A DNA stretch of 64,000 nucleotides from Bacteroides sp. (GCA_014802265.1 JAAVCP010000013.1:1-64000), one strand, 5' to 3'. Shown: positions 1-9,406, numbered from the stretch's first letter. The notes: generated from the sequence alone by a model not told the origin. Program-made: numbers and translations.

Positions 1-516
1 GTCAAGCCCAAGGAAAATGGGGTTAATTATGATCAAAGGACAGTTTTAGATACTGGTAATGAGAATATTAAGGGGTATCTCTGCAGTGCCGGTTTGTTAC
101 CCCAGATAAGTAAATCCGGGGTAAAAGCCAGGAAAGTAGTGCAAGTCACAATATATTTTGATGACTCCACTCTCCAATTCTATCCGAATTGACCTCACAG
201 GAGGCATTCAGGTTTTATCCCCGATCCCCTCCTTACCTCTAACCTTGCGCATTCATGATCCAAAAGGAGAATATTACCCCTAACCTATATTTCGGAAGGG
301 AGAACAGGAGAAGGTTATGTTAGACAAGTTGCTTATGCTGTCTTACACAATACATGTTGGATTACTACTCGAAATCTTCTTCTATCTATCATCGTCGTCT
401 ATGGCATAGCTAAGATAATCGATCCCTTCTGATTAGTGACCCTATAGATCCCACCTAAAAAGCTCAAAAAATCCTTGTGAGAATCTGGTAATACGTGTAA
501 GTCCTCAATATATGCT
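1..516. repeat. 0.5-kb non-coding repeat, copy 1
   Basis: The first copy of a direct repeat whose next copy starts at 517. Bases 1-175 match 517-690 closely, and blocks near 285-340 and 457-485 recur near 757-815 and 938-965. The copy contains a hairpin-forming segment (arms 97-107 and 114-124). No credible reading frame is present. The repeat may begin upstream of the window. I do not recognise the family. Confidence 0.75.
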
Positions 517-984
517 GTCAAACCCAAGGAAAATGGGGTTAATTATGGTCAAAGGACAGTTTTAGACACTGGTAATGAGAATATTAAGGGGTATCTCTGT
601 AGCACCGGTTTCTTACCCCAGATAGGTGAATCTGGGGTAAAAGTCAGGAAAGTAGTGCAAGTCAGCATATATTTTGATGAATCCACTCTCCAAATCTTCT
701 TGATTACGCCACCATATTCAGACTTTATCCCGGATATCACAAACTCATTCCCCTGACCTACATTTCGGGAGGGAAAACAGGTGAAGGTTCTATTAGAAGT
801 TGCCCATGCTGTATACCATAATACATTCCATATCCTATAGTTATAGATACATCACCCCTTCTATTCTGAACCGATAGCAGTCAAAAATTGTATCTACCGC
901 AAATTATTGGGCTAATAACTCCACTATATACCGTCTAAAGCTCAAAAAATTCTTGTGAGAATCGGGATCCAGTAACAATATCTG
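517..984. repeat. 0.5-kb non-coding repeat, copy 2
   Basis: The second copy, about 40 bp shorter than copy 1 between its two conserved blocks. Its hairpin is a perfect 11-bp stem (613-623 with 630-640, loop of six). The same stem in copy 1 has one mismatched pair, so the fold survives although the surrounding bases have changed. Open frames here are short and lack coding character. Confidence 0.75.
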
Positions 985-1265
985 CTAAACTTAATGGAAA
1001 TAGGGTTAACTATGATTAAAAGACAACCGTAAACACTAAAAATAAGATATTAACGGACCGTATCCGTAGAATCAATTTCTTATTGTAGTTAACATTTTGG
1101 GAATTACTTTCATCCTAATTACTTAGTTTCCATTTTATCTCTTAATCTTTATGATAATCTTCCTTATCCTAATTATTGTGAATACAGAATATACTATGAC
1201 CCATTTCTATTCATGATTATTATAACTGGAGGGTATTTTTCTTATAGAAGTTATTTAAACTAATT
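985..1265. repeat. 0.5-kb repeat, degenerate copy 3
   Basis: A third, much decayed copy. The start near 985 matches the start of copies 1 and 2 (the AATGG / AATAGGGTTAACTATGAT block), and the region near 1228-1255 resembles their GGAGGG...ATAGAAGTT block. The central hairpin is no longer recognisable. The copy stops where the IS5-type remnant begins. Confidence 0.5.
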
Positions 1266-1280
1266 TGATTTGTAAAATTT

Positions 1281-2033
1281 TTAAGGAAAAACGATAAATG
1301 CAAGGAAGTTCCATCCCTTCCAACTGGATATTATGGTGTCGAACCGTGTGAGAACGGCTTCGAAACCATCCAACCATGCGTTTGTCCTTTCTATTTTCCA
1401 TCTACATCAGCTCGTCATAGACCCATTCCTCGGTGCATTTCCCCTCCGTTCTTAGGATTTGGATACACATTATTGGGTACAATGCCGTTGTAAATAAGGG
1501 CACTGTGGAGTTCCTTTCCATCAAATCCGGCATCAAGGTTACAGAAGAGTCCGTTCACGGCAATGCCTGCATTGGCGAGCTGTCCAACGAGTTCGGCGAT
1601 TCTCTGCTCCATCTCATAGAGATCAGCATGGTTGTCTGCCTGTGGCTCGGACATCGCCAGCGGGATTCCCTGATTGTCCGACAGAAAGAGGTATTGGTAG
1701 TACGGCGTTTCTTCCTGCCCTGATATCCAACTTGTTTACTTCCGCGGCAGGTAGGCGTATGGGAACCGTCAATATAGGAGATGGAGAGATCAAGAACCTT
1801 CCTGTTTTCCTCAGGATATTAGAATAAGCCTTCTCTCATTCTTCCTTAATAGACCATTTGCGATAATGATGGAATACGGTGTCCTGGCTCGGAGGCTCGC
1901 CGCTGAAAAGATGTCCCATCTGGAGAAGGCGCCATTGGCATCCGCTCCTGAGCTTGTAAAGAATGGCATTCTCTATCTCCACAAGATCGAATCTGGAGGA
2001 AAATCCTCTTTTTGCTATCGAAAGATAGGGCAT
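1281..2033 (-). pseudogene. IS5-family transposase, frameshifted remnant
   Basis: A decayed DDE transposase read across several minus-strand frames. The N-terminal part (2033-1836) resembles the DUF4096 domain found in IS5/IS402-type transposases, with the segments LVEIENAILYKLRSGCQW and DTVFHHYRKW. Next come a fragment with YIDGSHTP and YQGRKKRRTTN, a third with MSEPQADNHADLYEM and GLFCNLDAGFDGKEL (second Asp region), and a C-terminal fragment with IERTNAWLDGF and FDTIISSWKG ending at a stop at 1281-1283. At least three frameshifts separate these blocks, so it cannot make an active enzyme. The order and spacing of the blocks fit one former transposase of about 250 residues. I found no clear terminal inverted repeats. 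Confidence 0.85.
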
Positions 2034-2966
2034 TTTTAGATTTTATTGTATCTTTTCGAGTACAGCGTATTCTGGCATTGGTTCAATATATTACAGTTTG
2101 ACGAACATAATATAGTGCCCTTTTATAGGAATACGCTGTATTTTAAGTATTTTACAGTATATTAACATCTCGAAATTAGTTTAAACAACTTCATATTCAA
2201 ATTGTCTTAAATATTTTCGTCAACTACATTCTTTTCCTTAACTGTCTTATAGAGTCATAATAGAAGATTTATTTTTTCTTCAATATTCTCTAACTATAAT
2301 ATGGGATGGGAATTATGGAATATAGAAATTAATATATAGAGTTCACATTCATTCCACTACTGTTTGTTCCCTTTCTTTTATATGCAGATTATTAAGGAAG
2401 ATGGAGAAGATGTTCACAAATTCTATGAAATTGGTCAGAGTAAGTCCGTAATAGTTTACCTTAGGATAGAATATTGGTCCATCACTTTCTATATGATGAT
2501 CCATTGATATGCATGCCGCCAGTTGACTTCGGATTGTTTAGATCATTAATCTCGTACAAAAGAGGTATCTCACAGTTTTCGTGAAGATGTACCTTGACCT
2601 TGTGTATCTAATATGTATGTTAATTCGTAAATATTCTTTATAAGACTATATAAACAAATAGTGTGTTTATATATTAGAGCATATTTATGATCCCCCTATA
2701 AACACACTATTTGTTTATATATCGTTGTTTAAACCAATTTTAAAATAACATAATATAGGGACCATCAGCAGACTGAATAGTACATCCATCCTTTTACAGA
2801 GATACTATCTACAATCATAGTCACTAGGTTCAGATACTTCCTTTATAAAAATCTTAGAATAGTAAAGATCGTGCGCATAAATAATATTTTTCACCTTACC
2901 ACCGATCTTTATAGGAATGAGTAATATATTATTAAGTAAGTAGTCTATCAAATTAAAAATATACAA
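2034..2966. other. gene-free AT-rich spacer between IS remnants
   Basis: About 930 bp without a convincing gene. It holds the perfect inverted repeat at 2647-2721. Short open stretches on both strands near 2380-2600 could be coding debris, but I cannot assign them to any family. Confidence 0.6.
2647..2721. repeat. perfect 25-bp inverted repeat with 25-bp spacer
   Basis: The arms 2647-2671 and 2697-2721 are exact reverse complements (core ACAAATAGTGTGTTTATA). The spacer is 25 bp and has no obvious promoter. The arms are AT-rich and not followed by a T-run, and no gene ends nearby, so an ordinary terminator is not indicated. Sequence around the repeat is heavily decayed, which makes a perfect match notable. 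Confidence 0.9.
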
Positions 2967-3952
2967 TTAAGCAGCATGAGAAAAATTAATGACATACTCA
3001 CTTCCGATACCATCCAGAATTACTTTGGTAGCATCATGGAGTGTGCTCCTGCTGCAGTAATGGTGAGGCTTGAGCCACATTCCCTTAAGGAATCTCCAGA
3101 CTGTCTCAGCGATGTTGAGGTGCGGGGAATAAGGAGGAAGGTAGAAGATGTAGAGTCCCCTTTCCCTCCACTCCGGAATTTTCCGCGCAACCTCTCCCTT
3201 GCGGTGAATCGAGGCATTGTCAAGCACCACGAAAGTAGGCAGGTCAATCCTTCCGGAGAAACCGTCCAGCCATTCCGCAAGTCGGTCGCCGGTGATGGAA
3301 TCCGTGGTGTCGAATCCTTCATACCTACAATCAGGGGATACGATTCCGAAGATGTTCAGCCGTCCTTGCCTTTGGACGGGACAGACACATCCTCATCGTC
3401 GAACTGCCAGCCGTAAGGCACATAGTCACTGGTGCAGACATGGCTCTCAGATCTACAAGTTCTTGCAGCTGATGGCATTTGAGCTCAACGAGCTGCGGCG
3501 GGAGAGCTTCCCTTGGACGTTTCCTTATACGTTTATATCTTGACCAGCAATCCTAAAAAACGTCTGAAGGTGGAGTCGCTCACCTCCCTTTCCGTGTCTT
3601 CCTGCCAGACCGCCTTTGCGGTCTTGATGCTCTCCCGGTGCTTCCTTACGGCTTCCTTTACCTTCGCGGTATCCGCTGATGTCATCAATGGCTTCGGTCC
3701 CCGCGAGCCTTTCTCCCGCAGGGCGGCGATGCCGTCCTTCCCGTACCGTCTCGCCCAGTTGTATACGGCGATCTTCCTGTATCCGACTATGGCGGGGTAT
3801 CCTCGCCCTTCATTCCATCGGCTTTGAGAATAACGCCCTGGCAGCGCATACGGTATCTGTGGCAGGAGCCAAATCTCAGTCCTTTCTCCAGCTCCGTTCG
3901 CTGCTCGGCTGTGAGGTGTAATTTCTTTGTTTCCCCATGATGTGTGTTTCAT
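2967..3952 (-). pseudogene. IS630-family transposase, frameshifted remnant
   Basis: Fragments of one IS630/Tc1-type transposase lie in order on the minus strand. The N-terminal part (3952-3533) has a winged-helix region with IAVYNWARRYGKDGIAALRE and SDSTFRRFLGLLVKI. A middle frame has PPQLVELKCHQLQELVDL and YVPYGWQFDDEDVSVPS. Then comes LNIFGIVSPDCRYEGFDTTD and a C-terminal catalytic part with VVLDNASIHR (Asp) and LPPYSPHLNIAETVW (Glu). Several frameshifts break the gene, and the first catalytic block appears altered, so it is inactive. It belongs to a different lineage from the plus-strand IS630 remnant next to it. Confidence 0.88.
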
Positions 3953-4066
3953 ATAGTTGTGATAGGAATATAACGTTTGAGGATAAACAATTAGTATATC
4001 ATTAACTTGAACACTTACTTATCTGTTAAAAATAATAGTACATTATCAGTAAGTTAAAGAATAACT

Positions 4067-4965
4067 ATGAGAAATCCAGAAGTCAACCTTACAAAGAAAT
4101 AGTGAGTGGAGTTATGCATTCACTTCGACCCTAGAGAGTTCATACAGAACAAATACCGGATAATTCTGTACAAAGTAGATGGTCTTTCCTTAGGAAAGGC
4201 AGCAGTGATGCTGTCATCTTCGAGTACAGTATCAATTATTGGACGAAGTGGGATCTAGAGAATAATGTTGTTAATGGTCTTTGAAACAAGCCTAGGTAGC
4301 GAGTTAAGTTCAGCATGCAACCTTCGGACGAGAAGGCTGTGTGAGAGGCAATCGCCAAGGACAGATTGGGCATCATGAAGTCCAAGAAGAGATGATAGGA
4401 AATCACTGGCAAGGAGGCTTGTAGCAGCACATTCTGAAATTTCTTATCAGCCTTTGCGTAAGATTAAGACATATAAAGGAAATGACTAAAGATACACACT
4501 AACCCTTATCAGAAGTATAAGTTGTAGGAAATTGCAAATCAATATTATGAAGGACACACAGACATTTTTATTTCGGGGACGACAGCCTTTGATATGTACT
4601 TTATGGAGACAGTTCCCCTAAAGGGATGTAAGTATTGAGGTCTCTGTCTCAACATAGGGAGTATGGGGGTCGACTACAGAAGTAATTATCACGGATTCAC
4701 TTCCATGGGGAACATGACTATCGAAAGTATCGCTGATTTCATTGATAAATTCTCCATTACAATAAGGATTGAAACCTTTATTGCAAAGATCTACCGTAAA
4801 ATGAGAGAAGTATGGGAGAAGAGAGGCTTATTCCCTTTCTTCCGTTCACCACTTCTTATTCTCTTAATATAGTAGATACACTTTGGAGGAACTCAATCCA
4901 ACCAAAGGACTATGATCTACGGACTCGTTGTCTCACGCCACATACAGAATCCTTCATCCTTTGTC
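4067..4965 (+). pseudogene. IS630-family transposase, heavily decayed remnant
   Basis: A second IS630-type transposase, on the opposite strand and more degraded. An ATG at 4067 opens a frame with two early stops followed by HFDPREFIQNKYRIILYK and VDGLSLGKAAVMLS, typical of the N-terminal helix-turn-helix. Later frames give SDEKAV-EAIAKDRLGIMKSK, then (4663-4872) YHGFTSMGNMTIESIADFID and VWEKRGLFPFF, and finally VDTLWRNSIQPKDYDLRT near 4873-4930. These match the order of blocks in an intact enzyme. Numerous stops and frameshifts and loss of the Asp-Asn block mean it is non-functional. Confidence 0.8.
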
Positions 4966-5017
4966 TAATTCCCCACACATGCTTAATATAATCTAATCAT
5001 TAATTTTTACGAACTTC

Positions 5018-5170
5018 TTAAAATATCTCTGCAATATTTATGATCTCCGGATTGTTCTGCAGATCATCAATGAATACCTTCTCATCTAACGGTTGACCAT
5101 GTGTTCTGATGAGGATATATTTTCTTCGATGGCATGTAAGACATACTGTAAGTATATCTGGTATTCTACT
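5018..5170 (-). pseudogene. unidentified coding remnant, C-terminal 50 residues
   Basis: A minus-strand open stretch preceded by a stop and lacking a good start reads like the tail of a real protein, with segments CHRRKYILIRTHGQPLDEKV and FIDDLQNNPEIINIAEIF. Its composition is protein-like, unlike the neighbouring frames. I do not recognise the family. It sits between the IS630 and IS4 remnants and may be the 3' end of a gene destroyed by insertions. Confidence 0.35.
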
Positions 5171-5209
5171 CTACCTGAAATCCATATATTATTTCCTCTT
5201 CTATTATTC

Positions 5210-6110
5210 ATACAATGGTTCGGTAAATTTTAATATAAAAGATTAATAGTCTAACTGGAAGTACTAAATCTTGCCAACAGGCTGAACACAAAATGGCGGG
5301 CAGCCGTATGAGTAAAAAATCACAGTTACCCGTCAAACTTGAAGAGACCGTATCGTCGGTCCTCAAAGATATAACGACTGAGATGAAGAACAGTTTCTGC
5401 AACATACTCAAAGAATTATTCAGCCTGACACTTGAAATGCCCGGTAGACTCAACTATACCCAGCCAGAGCGTATGGGCATCCATACCGGAAAGACCTACC
5501 GCGAGGCATTCTCGAAGCAAGTCGACTGGGCAGGTGTACAAAAAGAAGGTCAACGGAAAGGTAGATCCCTCCGGTCCGGACATGACCGTATTCCGGGAAT
5601 TCCGGCTCAACGGCAACAATGGAAAAGTTCCTTACGGCAACTCCCAACTGCAGGGCACTGCTTGGAAACGTCGTGGCTGCGGTATATTATCCCGAACATG
5701 GTGCTCCCAAGATATATTTCTCCACCGACCTCTCCCTGAGCAGGGAACATGTAGTGGAGTTTTACAGACTGAGATTTCAGATTGAGTTCTGCATACGCGA
5801 TGCAAAGCAGTACACATACCTCGGTGATTCCCAGTCCCGCAAAAGCAGGGTACCTGACTTCTCGGTAAACATCTCCTTTGCCGCCCTAAATATGGCGAAG
5901 CTCGTCATCCATAAGGGGAACCTTGGTATTTCCGTGAGGCAGTTTCATCTCATAATGATGCTGGTTGCCTTGGCATTTCGATTTAATTCGAGGTATGCTG
6001 ATGCGCCAACCTTAAGAAAATTGGCGTGGTTGTTGATCAATCGCGTAAATTGGCGGGAGCCAAGTCTACCTCAGCTTAATTTTAACTTAAAAGTTACCGA
6101 ACCATTATAC
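5210..6110 (+). mobile_element. internally deleted IS4-type element with intact ends and ATAC target duplication
   Basis: Terminal inverted repeats of 20 bp (5214-5233 and 6087-6106) differ at one position. They are flanked directly by ATAC on both sides (5210-5213 and 6107-6110), a plausible 4-bp target duplication. The inside encodes only parts of an IS4-type transposase. About 890 bp between the outer ends is too short for a full member of this group, usually 1.3-1.6 kb (known of the family). Confidence 0.8.
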
Positions 6111-6125
6111 AAAAGATCTATCTAA
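5293..6125 (+). pseudogene. IS4-family transposase, internally deleted and frameshifted
   Basis: The N-terminal portion (5293 to about 5535) includes LNYTQPERMGIHTGKTYREA and KQVDWA. A second frame carries KKVNGKVD and FREFRLNGNNGKVPYG, and the third (from 5619) has VVAAVYYPEHGAPKIYF and then FYRLRFQIEFCIRDAKQ, which fits the IS4 signature Y-x2-R-x3-E-x6-K exactly. The central DDE segment between the first two blocks, carrying the catalytic Asp residues, is missing, and a frameshift separates the later blocks. The final frame runs through the right inverted repeat and stops in flanking DNA at 6123-6125. The enzyme cannot be active, but its ends could be acted on in trans by a related transposase. 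Confidence 0.85.
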
Positions 6126-6163
6126 AATTAATTTTTAACTATAATGGTTGTAGCATTCTTGTT

Positions 6164-7456
6164 TTAATCTAATAATAGGGACATATTAATTGGTATTCTT
6201 GGAATCCCAAATGCCTCCATGATGAGATTACTACTATCCTTTTTTCTAAAAAGAAGTTCCAAAAGTTCTTTATTCGAAAGTGTAGTCATTGCAATGTTAT
6301 TCTCCTTATGTAGCCGATGTTTTATATTTTCTGGATCAATAGCCGTAAAGCTTACCTCCCCATTGAGGACTTTACATTTAAGCATCCTTTCACTCTCTTC
6401 AAAATCTTTTAATAAAATTGAAAACTTTGCATCGCTTCTATATTTAGATAGAAATATTAAAATCTCACGAATATCAAGAACACGAATCATTCCGTACGGG
6501 CGAGCATGTCTACTAACATCATAGATTCTTTCTGAAATACCATACGCTCCTTCAAGATAATTACCATCTGGATTTGGAGCTCCGTATATTTCCGTCCATA
6601 ATATTCTTCTATTAGTTTCCTCTGGATAGCAAAATACACTAACTGGTGAGTCCGGATATATTTTCTTTATATAGTCTAATAACTTATATAATGAGCAATT
6701 ATCATCATAATATACTTTGGTAATTACTACTCTTTTTCTATAATCTACAGTAATAAATGCCACACCAGTTAGTATATCTAGTGTAGAATATGACATTACA
6801 ATTTTACCTCCAGAAATAGCATTTTCTTTTATAATTATTTCAATATCTCTAGGAGAATGTTGTATACTCAGATAAGTTGAAATTTCTTTTTCAGATTTTG
6901 TAATATAAGATATAATATTTTCTATATTATATGTATCATTTTCATTTAAAATACATACATTCATATTTTGAAAATACTTTTCTTTTAGTACTCTAATCCT
7001 CTCATCTTCTGTACTTAATATAGATGAATAGTCTTTCTCAAAATTATGGATTTGAGTATAACAATCTTCTACACGATACATTGCATTTACATATCCTTTA
7101 TTTGAATAGTAATTAATTAAGGCATCAGATGAGGGGATTAAAAATGTAAAAGAATAACCTTCTTCTTTTGCCTTTTTATTTATCTTCTCAATTAGATTAT
7201 TCATTATACCACGATTACGAAATTCTTCATCTGTTGCAAGTCCACAAAGATATAATCCTCTTAACTCATTTGATCCACATCTAAAAGTATATGGTATTCC
7301 CATTAAAGCAGATATTATTCTCCCATTTTCCTCAAAATATTCTATTAAGTCTGCGTTAAAATAACTATCAAATATAAGAGAAATATATGCATCACTATCA
7401 TGGAAAATATCTTTCCATAACTTAATCATTTTCTTTTTTACTTCTTCTTTTTGCAT
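6164..7456 (-). CDS. GNAT-family N-acetyltransferase (430 aa)
   Basis: The N-terminal 150 residues look like a GNAT domain: LRGLYLCGLATDEEFRNRGI fits the acetyl-CoA-binding motif A (R-x-x-G-I form), followed by the helix ending at NNLIEKINKKAKEEG and by YYSNKGYVNAMYR (motif B). The remaining 280 residues are longer than a single GNAT domain. They resemble the two-domain-plus-tail layout of Eis-like acetyltransferases, but I cannot identify conserved residues there. The substrate is unknown. The start is an ATG at 7456 with an AT-rich leader. The gene is alone, next to the IS4 remnant, and is strongly A/T-biased, so acquisition or local rearrangement is possible but not shown. Confidence 0.75.
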   Translation of the reverse strand: MQKEEVKKKMIKLWKDIFHDSDAYISLIFDSYFNADLIEYFEENGRIISALMGIPYTFRCGSNELRGLYLCGLATDEEFRNRGIMNNLIEKINKKAKEEGYSFTFLIPSSDALINYYSNKGYVNAMYRVEDCYTQIHNFEKDYSSILSTEDERIRVLKEKYFQNMNVCILNENDTYNIENIISYITKSEKEISTYLSIQHSPRDIEIIIKENAISGGKIVMSYSTLDILTGVAFITVDYRKRVVITKVYYDDNCSLYKLLDYIKKIYPDSPVSVFCYPEETNRRILWTEIYGAPNPDGNYLEGAYGISERIYDVSRHARPYGMIRVLDIREILIFLSKYRSDAKFSILLKDFEESERMLKCKVLNGEVSFTAIDPENIKHRLHKENNIAMTTLSNKELLELLFRKKDSSNLIMEAFGIPRIPINMSLLLD

Positions 7457-7612
7457 TATACTTATTGTTAAATAGATATTATAATTATGAAATATTTTTT
7501 AACTATAATATAAATGGTAAATATATAATTAATAATCACTTATTATAGTTATATTTAATAAGTTAATTAAGTTCCAATTAATATTAAAATATCAAAATAA
7601 ACCTTTCTAAGA

Positions 7613-8002
7613 TTAATGAGAACTTAATAATGGTGAAACGAAAGCATCTTCATATATTTCGATGATATAATCAGAAAAATCTCCAATAAGAGTAACTATA
7701 TCATAACGGTATTCAAAATTACCATGTACCATACAACGAAGATAATAATCAGCACCACGTGTCATTCTTTTCATCTTTGTCAGTGTGACTGCTTCTAAAG
7801 GATGAACATCTCTCCCACTTCTAGCTTTCACTTCAACGAAAACAATTACATTATCAGCTTGTACAATCAGATCAATTTCGATATGATGATATCGCCAATT
7901 CCGTTCTCTAATTGCATAACCATTTTTAATATAATACTCCGCAGCCTTGTCTTCGGCAAATCTACCAAATTCAAGATCGCGGAGTTTTGATTCTTTAGCC
8001 AC
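7613..8002 (-). CDS. YraN family protein (UPF0102), nuclease-like
   Basis: 129 residues, the usual length for this family, which has a restriction-endonuclease-like fold. Visible family features are GRFAEDKAAEYYIKNGY near the start, the core ERNWRYHHIEIDLIVQ and VIVFVEVKARSG (the E-I-D...E-V-K active-site pattern), and a C-terminal RYDIVTL segment. The start is GTG at 8002; the frame upstream has no ATG before a stop near 8039. It lies 26 bp behind nadC on the same strand and is probably co-transcribed. Its physiological role is not established. Confidence 0.88.
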   Translation of the reverse strand: MAKESKLRDLEFGRFAEDKAAEYYIKNGYAIRERNWRYHHIEIDLIVQADNVIVFVEVKARSGRDVHPLEAVTLTKMKRMTRGADYYLRCMVHGNFEYRYDIVTLIGDFSDYIIEIYEDAFVSPLLSSH

Positions 8003-8028
8003 TATAGGATCTAATTTTAGTGTATTTA

Positions 8029-8877
8029 TCAGTATGCCTTAAATGACATATCCAGTCCTTTCACACTATGAGTAAGAGCTCCGACAGATATAAAATCAAC
8101 ACCTGCTTCGCCATATTTTCTCAGGTTAGATAAGGTTATACCTCCTGATGATTCAGTTTCCATAGAATGATTTACAAGTTTAATCGCTTCTTTTGTAAGT
8201 TCTGGTGTAAAATTATCAAACATAATTCTATCTACTCCACCAACTGCCATCACTCGTTTAATATCATTGAGAGAGCGTACTTCAACTTCTATTTTGAGAT
8301 CCTTTTTATTCTCTTTACAATATTCTTTTGCTCGTTCAATAGCGTTTTCTATACTTCCTGCAAAATCAATATGATTATCTTTGATAAGAATCATATCAAA
8401 TAATCCAATTCTATGATTGGTACCCCCACCTATTCTGACAGCTTCTTTCTCCAGCATTCTCATTCCAGGGGTTGTCTTACGTGTATCGAGTACCTTAGTA
8501 TGTAAACCTTGCAGCTCATCCTGATAATGGCGTGTCATTGTTGCAATGCCACTCATTCTTTGCATTATGTTTAGCATTGTGCGCTCTGCAATAAGGAGAG
8601 ATCTTACAGGACCCTCGGCGGAGAATGCCACATCTCCAGATTTCACTTTGGAACCATCTTCTATATAGACATTTATTTTAATGGATGGATCAATATTATA
8701 TAATACCTTTTCAGCCACTTTAACGCCTGCTAAAATCCCCTCTTCTTTCACAATTAGGCGTGATCTACCCATAGCATCTGCTGGGATAGTTGATAGGGTT
8801 GTGTGATCACCGTCGCCTATATCTTCAGCGAATGCGAGATTTAAAAGTTGTTCAATTAGTTCATCTTTTGTTTCCAT
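8029..8877 (-). CDS. nadC: nicotinate-nucleotide diphosphorylase (carboxylating), quinolinate phosphoribosyltransferase
   Basis: Converts quinolinate and PRPP to nicotinate mononucleotide, CO2 and pyrophosphate in de novo NAD synthesis. The 282-residue protein has the family layout: an N-terminal open-faced domain with AFAEDIGDGDHTT, then NIMQRMSGIAT, DTRKTTPGMR, the active-site segment AVRIGGGTNHRIGLFDMILI with KDNH, and the phosphate-binding end FISVGALTHSVKGLDMSF. I chose the ATG at 8877 because the longer in-frame extension lies in the leader shared with the divergent rlmH. nadA and nadB are not in this window. Confidence 0.95.
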   Translation of the reverse strand: METKDELIEQLLNLAFAEDIGDGDHTTLSTIPADAMGRSRLIVKEEGILAGVKVAEKVLYNIDPSIKINVYIEDGSKVKSGDVAFSAEGPVRSLLIAERTMLNIMQRMSGIATMTRHYQDELQGLHTKVLDTRKTTPGMRMLEKEAVRIGGGTNHRIGLFDMILIKDNHIDFAGSIENAIERAKEYCKENKKDLKIEVEVRSLNDIKRVMAVGGVDRIMFDNFTPELTKEAIKLVNHSMETESSGGITLSNLRKYGEAGVDFISVGALTHSVKGLDMSFKAY

Positions 8878-8932
8878 AATAATTATATTATTGCCTAATT
8901 TTTTATAATTTTGTGCGAAGATACAAAAAAAT

Positions 8933-9406
8933 ATGGATATTCTACTACTCACTGTGGGTAAAACCACACAATCTTACGTTCAAACCGGCATTGACGATTA
9001 TATTAAACGTCTACGTCGTTATATATCTTACAAAATAGAGTCTTTACCGGATATAAGATCAGGAAAAACTCTGACTAAAGAATTACAAAAAGAAAAAGAA
9101 GGAGAGACCATCCTTGCAAGCCTCTTTCCTTCGGATTATTGTATTCTTCTTGATGAGCATGGAAAGGAATTCACCTCAATAGAATTTTCCTCATTTCTAC
9201 AAAAGATCATGATCTTAGGAAGAAAACGCATTGTCTTTATAGTTGGTGGTCCGTATGGATTTTCTCAAGATGTATATGCTCGTGCCAATTTTAAAATGTC
9301 TCTCTCGAAAATGACCTTCACTCATGAAATGGTACGTCTGTTTTTTACCGAACAGGTTTATCGCGCAATGACTATTCTTCGTCATGAACCCTATCATCAT
9401 GAGTAA
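8933..9406 (+). CDS. rlmH: 23S rRNA (pseudouridine1915-N3)-methyltransferase RlmH
   Basis: A SPOUT-class methyltransferase that methylates pseudouridine 1915 in helix 69 of 23S rRNA using S-adenosylmethionine. The 157-residue length is typical. The knot-forming and SAM-binding elements are visible: CILLDEHGKEFTSIEFS, IVFIVGGPYGFS, and the C-terminal MTFTHEMVRLFFTEQVYRA followed by RHEPYHHE. It is divergent from nadC, with a TAATTTTG -7-like box at 8906-8913 about 20 bp ahead of the ATG. Its last 35 bases overlap the 3' end of the convergent gene at 9372. Confidence 0.96.
   Translation: MDILLLTVGKTTQSYVQTGIDDYIKRLRRYISYKIESLPDIRSGKTLTKELQKEKEGETILASLFPSDYCILLDEHGKEFTSIEFSSFLQKIMILGRKRIVFIVGGPYGFSQDVYARANFKMSLSKMTFTHEMVRLFFTEQVYRAMTILRHEPYHHE

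Noticed and set aside
1..1000. Repeats considered as a CRISPR array
   Set aside because: The period is about 500 bp, units vary by tens of bases, and no cas genes are present.
1433..1723. 96-aa plus-strand frame in the IS5 remnant
   Set aside because: It is the complement of transposase fragments that match the family on the minus strand.
2984..4018. Short inverted match TTAATGACATACT / AGTATATCATTAA near the edges of the minus-strand IS630 remnant as terminal repeats
   Set aside because: One copy lies inside the transposase coding end, and no TA target duplication is evident, so it may be chance.
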